Assembly: GCA_039916225.1 (NCBI GenBank)
Contig: JBDSLU010000020.1
Coordinates: forward strand, 1-46,632
DNA: 46,632 nt
Reading direction: 5' to 3'
Source: JBDSLU01 sp039916225
Lineage (GTDB): Bacteria > Acidobacteriota > Vicinamibacteria > Vicinamibacterales > Vicinamibacteraceae
In this document: one piece after another, positions 42,867 through 46,632 of the stretch
Layout of the letters: the number at the start of each line of letters is the position of its first letter
Numbering within the stretch: position 1 is the first letter of the stretch
The notes under the pieces: model-generated
Databases searched by the model: none
What the model saw: only the letters and a program-made list of their open reading frames with translations
What the model was told of the DNA's origin: nothing
Position numbers and translations under genes: made by a program

Positions 42867-44054
42867 CTACTTCGGTAGGCCCTTGACCACCCGCAGCGCG
42901 TTGTCGCGATAGACCTTCTTCAGCACCGTGTCCGGCAGGTCGATGCCGTACAGCTTCCAGAAGGCGTGGTAGTCGCGGTAGTAGTCGAAGTATTCGTCCT
43001 TGGTCTCGAACACCCGCCAGTAGTACGGATATTCGGCCGGCTGGAACGAGTCCTTCCCGAACAGGATGCGGTCCTGATACTTGAGGAAGAAATCGTGCGC
43101 CGCGCGCGGCTGGCGGCCGATGTCGTAGAGGATCGCCCCGACCTCGGTGACGACGTTCGGGTAGGCGTCCATCATCGCCGACGCCTTGGCCAGGTCGTTG
43201 GCGTGCCAGCCGAAGTGCGCGGCGATGAACCGCGTCTTGGGGTTGCGCGCGAACATCCGGTTGCGCTCGGCGACCAGTTCCTCGAACGTCACGCCGTGCG
43301 TGTCGGTGGCGGCGCGACCCGGGAACAGCGCCAGCTCCAGCCAGCGCTCGTTGTGGAGGTCGTGCGGCGAGAAGAAGGCCTGCGGCTCGGCGGTATGGAT
43401 GAACACCGGGATGTCGAGCCGCGCCGCCGCCTGCCAGATCGGATCGAGCTCGGGGTCATCGATCTTCAGTCGCGACCCGTCCGCCTTCTGGATGTTCAGC
43501 CCGAAGGCCTTGGAGATCTCGCCGACGCCGACCGCGCCAGCGGCGATGTCTGTCTCGAGCTGCTTGACCGCCCGCTCGGCCCAGCCTGGACCGACCTGGC
43601 CGAAGTCGATGCCGCAGAGGACACGGAAGCGATCCTTGTGCGGGCTGGCAGCGATGGCATCCAGGGTCGCCTTGAGGCGCGTCCCGGAGAGGTTGTCGGC
43701 GCTGACCAGCACCGTGATGTTGAGCGTGTCCATGGCCGTGACGACGCGGGTGATCCCCTCCGCCGTCGACAGGTTGCCGGGGTGGCCGTGGATATCGATG
43801 ACCGGGAACTTCGCCTTCGGCACCAGGTGCTCGCCGGTGACGAGCGTCGACTTCGGTCGGTAGTCGAGGATGCTCGGTGGCGGCTGCGACGGCGCCTGGC
43901 AGTTGCCGGGCCGGACTTCGGTCATGCCGGCTGGGCACTCGCCGTTGGCGTCGACCGGGGAACCTCCGCGGCCACCGGGGCCCTGGCCGCGAAGCAGCGC
44001 TCCGCCCGCGGCAATCGTAAGGAACAGCGTGACCACCAAAGGACCCTTCGACAT
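42867..44054 (-). CDS. secreted amidohydrolase-2 family protein
   Basis: A 395-residue TIM-barrel hydrolase with a signal peptide (MSKGPLVVTLFLTIAAGGALLRGQ). Metal-site motifs include FPVIDIHGHPGN (HxH), DIPVFIHTAEPQ (His), RFIAAHFGWHAND (His) and DRILFGKDSFQP (Asp). These fit amidohydrolase-2 (ACMSD-like) enzymes, whose substrates vary widely. A short Cys-containing segment (NGECPAGMTEVRPGNCQAP) precedes the catalytic part. ATG 44054 best fits the signal peptide; ATG 44066 is the alternative. Its 5' end overlaps the divergent SGNH gene. Confidence 0.88.
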   Translation of the reverse strand: MSKGPLVVTLFLTIAAGGALLRGQGPGGRGGSPVDANGECPAGMTEVRPGNCQAPSQPPPSILDYRPKSTLVTGEHLVPKAKFPVIDIHGHPGNLSTAEGITRVVTAMDTLNITVLVSADNLSGTRLKATLDAIAASPHKDRFRVLCGIDFGQVGPGWAERAVKQLETDIAAGAVGVGEISKAFGLNIQKADGSRLKIDDPELDPIWQAAARLDIPVFIHTAEPQAFFSPHDLHNERWLELALFPGRAATDTHGVTFEELVAERNRMFARNPKTRFIAAHFGWHANDLAKASAMMDAYPNVVTEVGAILYDIGRQPRAAHDFFLKYQDRILFGKDSFQPAEYPYYWRVFETKDEYFDYYRDYHAFWKLYGIDLPDTVLKKVYRDNALRVVKGLPK

Positions 44055-44802
44055 CGTGCCTGCCATTATCTGCGGTTCCGGTCCGACGCCTGCGACGCGG
44101 CGCTCCGCCGGGCTTCCGGCCGGCGGGTTCCTGGCTCTCGGGCTGGGTCTGGCCCTGGCCGGTCCGGCCGCCGCGCAGCAACAGCCGCCGGTCGATCTGG
44201 CCACGCGCTTCGCCCAGCGGGTCGAAGCCTATGAGACCGCCGACAAGGCCACGCCGCCGCCGACCGGCGCCATCCTCCTGGCCGGCGATTCGCAGTTCGA
44301 TCGCTGGAAGACGTTCAAGGAAGACCTGCCCGGCTACACGGTCATCAACCGCGGCATCGATTCCTTCCGGACCGACGACGTGATCCAGTACGTCGACCGG
44401 CTGGTGATCCGCTATCGGCCGCGGATGGTGGTCCTGCACGTCGGCGGCAACGACATCTCGCGCGGCAAAACGCCGGAGCAGCTCCTGGCCGACACGAAGA
44501 CGCTGGTCGCCAGGATCCGCGCCGGCCTGCCGGGTGTTCCGATCGCCTGGTCGAGCGTGACGCCGGGGCCGGGCCGGTGGGAGCAGCGCGAACAGCGCAA
44601 GGCTGCCAACGCCCTGGTCAAGCGGTGGGTCGCGACCGAGAAGGGGCTCTCCTTCATCGACCTGTGGGACGCCATGCTGACCGCCGACGGTCAGCCGCGC
44701 GAGGACATCTGGGTCGCCGATCGCATTCACCCGAACCACGACGGCTACCTGATTCGCGTCCGGCTCACGACCCCGGTGCTCGGTCCGCCGGACCGCATGT
44801 AG
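44029..44802 (+). CDS. SGNH/GDSL hydrolase
   Basis: A 257-residue secreted esterase-type protein. Block I ILLAGDSQFDRW (catalytic Ser), block III VLHVGGNDISRGK (GxND) and block V WVADRIHPNHDGY (Asp-x-x-His) are all present. A hydrophobic signal segment (LPAGGFLALGLGLALAGPAAAQ) ends at about residue 45. GTG 44029 follows AAGGA and is the best start seen, but the signal is then preceded by about 20 extra residues, and the first 26 bp overlap the divergent amidohydrolase. The substrate is probably an acyl ester on a glycan or lipid. Confidence 0.85.
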   Translation: MTTKGPFDIVPAIICGSGPTPATRRSAGLPAGGFLALGLGLALAGPAAAQQQPPVDLATRFAQRVEAYETADKATPPPTGAILLAGDSQFDRWKTFKEDLPGYTVINRGIDSFRTDDVIQYVDRLVIRYRPRMVVLHVGGNDISRGKTPEQLLADTKTLVARIRAGLPGVPIAWSSVTPGPGRWEQREQRKAANALVKRWVATEKGLSFIDLWDAMLTADGQPREDIWVADRIHPNHDGYLIRVRLTTPVLGPPDRM

Positions 44803-44958
44803 GCGGCGTCTTGCGCGACTGATCGGCCGTCACCCGAAGCCGGCGCTCGAACGATGCCCCAGTGTCGGCGACGTGTCCGCTTTGGAACAGGTAGGGCACG
44901 CCGAGGCGGCTAGAGTCGAGTGAGAGGCCAGCGGGGGCCTCACCACTTGAGGGGCCTC

Positions 44959-46149
44959 ATGAAGCCAAGCATTTCGCTGGGCCGCGTGTTCAGCGTCGAG
45001 ATCGGACTCCACTACAGCTGGTTCATCATCGCGCTCCTGATCACCCTGTCGTTGGTCGGTCACTTTGGCGCGACCAACCCCGGCTGGAGCCCTGTCATCG
45101 TGTGGACCACGGCGATCGTAACGGCCGTGCTCTTCTTCATGTCCATCGTCGTCCACGAACTGTCCCACGTCCTGATGGCACGCGCCCGGGGTGTACCAGC
45201 GCGGTCGATCACGCTGTTCGCGCTCGGCGGCGTCGCCACCATGGAGATCCCGGCGCCAGATGCGAAAACCGAGTTCTGGATCGCGGCGGCCGGACCCGTT
45301 GCCAGCGTCGCGATTGGGCTGGGATGTTACGCGGCAGCGGCATCCCTCGGCTGGTCGCCACAATCCGAGATGGGCCCTTCAACGGCGGTATTGGGCTGGT
45401 TGGGGTACATAAACATTTCGTTGGCGGTATTCAATCTGATTCCCGGCTTTCCGCTCGACGGAGGCCGGATCTTGCGGGCGGTTCTCTGGGCGCGAAGCGG
45501 CGACCCCGAACGGGCGACGATGAACGCGGCGCGTGTGGGCCAAGGCGTCGCATTCGTCTTCATCCTGCTTGGGGTCATGCGATTCTTCGCGGGCGCGGGG
45601 TTTGGCGGCCTCTGGATCGCCTTCATCGGCTGGTTCCTGCTCCAGGCCGCGCAGGCGAGTTACGCCCAGGTGGCGGTCGTCACCGACCTTCGGGGCGTCC
45701 GCGTGCGGGACATCATGTCGACCGACTGCACAACGGTGGACGCCGACACGAGCGTGCAGACCCTTGTGGACGAGCACCTGCTGCGGACCGGCCAACGCTG
45801 CTTCGTGGTGGGCAGCCCCGACCGAATCGTCGGCTTGGTCACCTCTCACGAGATCAAGGGCGTGGCTCGTGATCGGTGGGCCACTACGCCGTTGAGCAGC
45901 GTCATGCGCCCGCTCGACCAGCTTCGTACGGTCCAAGCTGACCTTCCGGCGATTGACGCACTGACGCTCATGGGGCGAGAAGACGTCAATCAGGTGCCGG
46001 TGATGTCCGGGACCAAGTTCGTGGGTATCGTCGGGCGCCGACACATCCTGCAGCTGCTGCAGACCCGCGCCGAGTTGAACAGCCCCGCCACTCCGAAGGC
46101 CGCCGCGCGGCAGACCCTCCCGCGTCCAACGCCGGCTCCCGTTGCCTGA
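44959..46149 (+). CDS. M50 (site-2 protease family) metalloprotease with CBS domains
   Basis: A 396-residue membrane protease. The zinc motif HELSH (66-70) lies in VLFFMSIVVHELSHVLMARARG, and the third ligand motif in NLIPGFPLDGGRIL. About six helices are followed by two CBS domains (VRDIMSTDCTTVDADTSVQTLVD; MRPLDQLRTVQADLPAIDALTLMGREDVNQVPVM), which may bind adenosine nucleotides and tune activity. This is the CBS-bearing Rip3/SpoIVFB-like class that cuts membrane-bound regulators. Base use is slightly less GC-rich than in region 3. Confidence 0.93.
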   Translation: MKPSISLGRVFSVEIGLHYSWFIIALLITLSLVGHFGATNPGWSPVIVWTTAIVTAVLFFMSIVVHELSHVLMARARGVPARSITLFALGGVATMEIPAPDAKTEFWIAAAGPVASVAIGLGCYAAAASLGWSPQSEMGPSTAVLGWLGYINISLAVFNLIPGFPLDGGRILRAVLWARSGDPERATMNAARVGQGVAFVFILLGVMRFFAGAGFGGLWIAFIGWFLLQAAQASYAQVAVVTDLRGVRVRDIMSTDCTTVDADTSVQTLVDEHLLRTGQRCFVVGSPDRIVGLVTSHEIKGVARDRWATTPLSSVMRPLDQLRTVQADLPAIDALTLMGREDVNQVPVMSGTKFVGIVGRRHILQLLQTRAELNSPATPKAAARQTLPRPTPAPVA

Positions 46150-46219
46150 ACGAGACGAGCGTCACTGCTCGATGGCCCTTCGCGGGCGGAGGGATCCGCA
46201 CCGCACAGAGAATGTGACA

Positions 46220-46632
46220 ATGACAACCGCGACGACATTTCTCCCGGTGCCCCTCGACATCGCCATGCCGGATCGGATGAAGGCCCTGGTCTACCACGGG
46301 CCGGGCAAGCGAGCGTGGGAAGACCGACCCACGCCGGGCATCCAGGCGGCGACCGACGCCGTCGTCCGGATCACGACCTCGACCATCTGCGGCACCGACC
46401 TGCACATTCTCAAGGGAGACGTGCCCAGCGCCACCCCCGGGCGGATTCTCGGCCATGAAGGGGTCGGCGTCATCGACAGCGTCGGATCCGCGGTCACGGC
46501 CTTCAAGACCGGCGACCGGGTGCTCATCTCCTGCGTCAGCGCCTGTGGAAAATGCGACTATTGCCGCAAGGGCATGTTCTCGCATTGCATGACCGGCGGC
46601 TGGATCCTCGGAAACACGATCGATGGCACTCA
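46220..46632 (+). CDS. zinc-dependent alcohol dehydrogenase, 5' part
   Basis: The window ends inside this gene; 137 complete codons are visible. They encode MKALVYHGPGKRAWEDRP, TTSTICGTDLHILKGD (catalytic-zinc Cys), ILGHEGVGVID (His-Glu) and a structural-zinc cluster, CVSACGKCDYCRKGMFSHC, which are the medium-chain dehydrogenase hallmarks. An unusual 19-residue extension precedes the normal start; ATG 46277 (MKALVY) is the alternative. The second half, with the NAD site, is outside the window. Confidence 0.9.
   Translation, partial: MTTATTFLPVPLDIAMPDRMKALVYHGPGKRAWEDRPTPGIQAATDAVVRITTSTICGTDLHILKGDVPSATPGRILGHEGVGVIDSVGSAVTAFKTGDRVLISCVSACGKCDYCRKGMFSHCMTGGWILGNTIDGT

Noticed and set aside
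44883..44898. TGGAACA-GGTA-GGGCA before the M50 protease gene
   Set aside because: Spacing is right but the -12 half lacks TTGC; in GC-rich DNA such partial matches are expected by chance.
46173..46188. TGGC...GGGCG before the alcohol dehydrogenase gene
   Set aside because: Only the GG and GC cores match; the -12 sequence is poor.

Overview
The window is GC-rich chromosomal DNA, probably from an acidobacterium (Vicinamibacteria-like). This is inferred from gene content, not from a marker gene. The clues are two very long MacB/FtsX-type ABC permeases of the acidobacterial ADOP kind (one with its PadR regulator), many GTG starts, 4-base GTGA/ATGA stop-start overlaps, sigma-54 promoter motifs, and DUF1080 and heme-binding membrane dehydrogenase families. 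No rRNA, tRNA, CRISPR array, insertion sequence or phage gene was seen. No stretch over 300 bases lacks a gene.

Region 1 (1-15.0 kb) is an envelope and stress cluster: a broken amine oxidase, CsbD, an AsmA-like protein, a small membrane protein, a large hybrid sensor kinase (frameshifted), a BON lipoprotein, an outer-membrane barrel, a small winged-helix-like protein, a DUF892 ferritin-like protein, a sigma-54 activator with an overlapping kinase gene, a lone receiver, an Lmo0937-type peptide, DUF4142, a proline-rich secreted protein, a phosphodiesterase and a YeaQ/DUF1003 fusion. Several of these genes have sigma-54 (-24/-12) sequences just upstream, four of them exact TGGC-N7-TTGCA. The activator in the middle of the cluster is the obvious candidate regulator.

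Region 2 (15.2-17.4 kb) holds a lipoprotein and a BNR/Asp-box protein.

Region 3 (17.4-24.7 kb) is a copper-resistance module. A minus-strand operon (His-rich secreted protein, multicopper oxidase CopA, outer-membrane CopB) diverges from a plus-strand set (CorE-like ECF sigma factor with CxC and Cys-rich tail, YHS protein, P1B-type ATPase, Lgt-like protein). Both arms seem to start as leaderless transcripts from a 47-bp palindromic spacer. The ATPase has valine in place of the phosphorylated aspartate of DKTGT, and the Lgt gene has ATC where its start codon should be.

Region 4 (24.8-38.1 kb) holds a secreted protein of unknown function, an ADOP permease with PadR, a GMC oxidoreductase, a short Tat protein, a DUF2723 membrane protein, ProC, a large heme-binding dehydrogenase and a DUF1080 hydrolase.

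Region 5 (38.1-46.6 kb) is more mixed and in places less GC-rich: an NAD-dependent epimerase, a membrane-protein fragment, a second ADOP permease, a nucleotidyltransferase/small-protein pair that looks like toxin-antitoxin, an amidohydrolase, an SGNH hydrolase, an M50 protease with CBS domains, and an alcohol dehydrogenase cut by the window edge.

Four genes carry lesions or unexpected substitutions. Either this is real gene decay or the assembly has errors; read mapping would decide.
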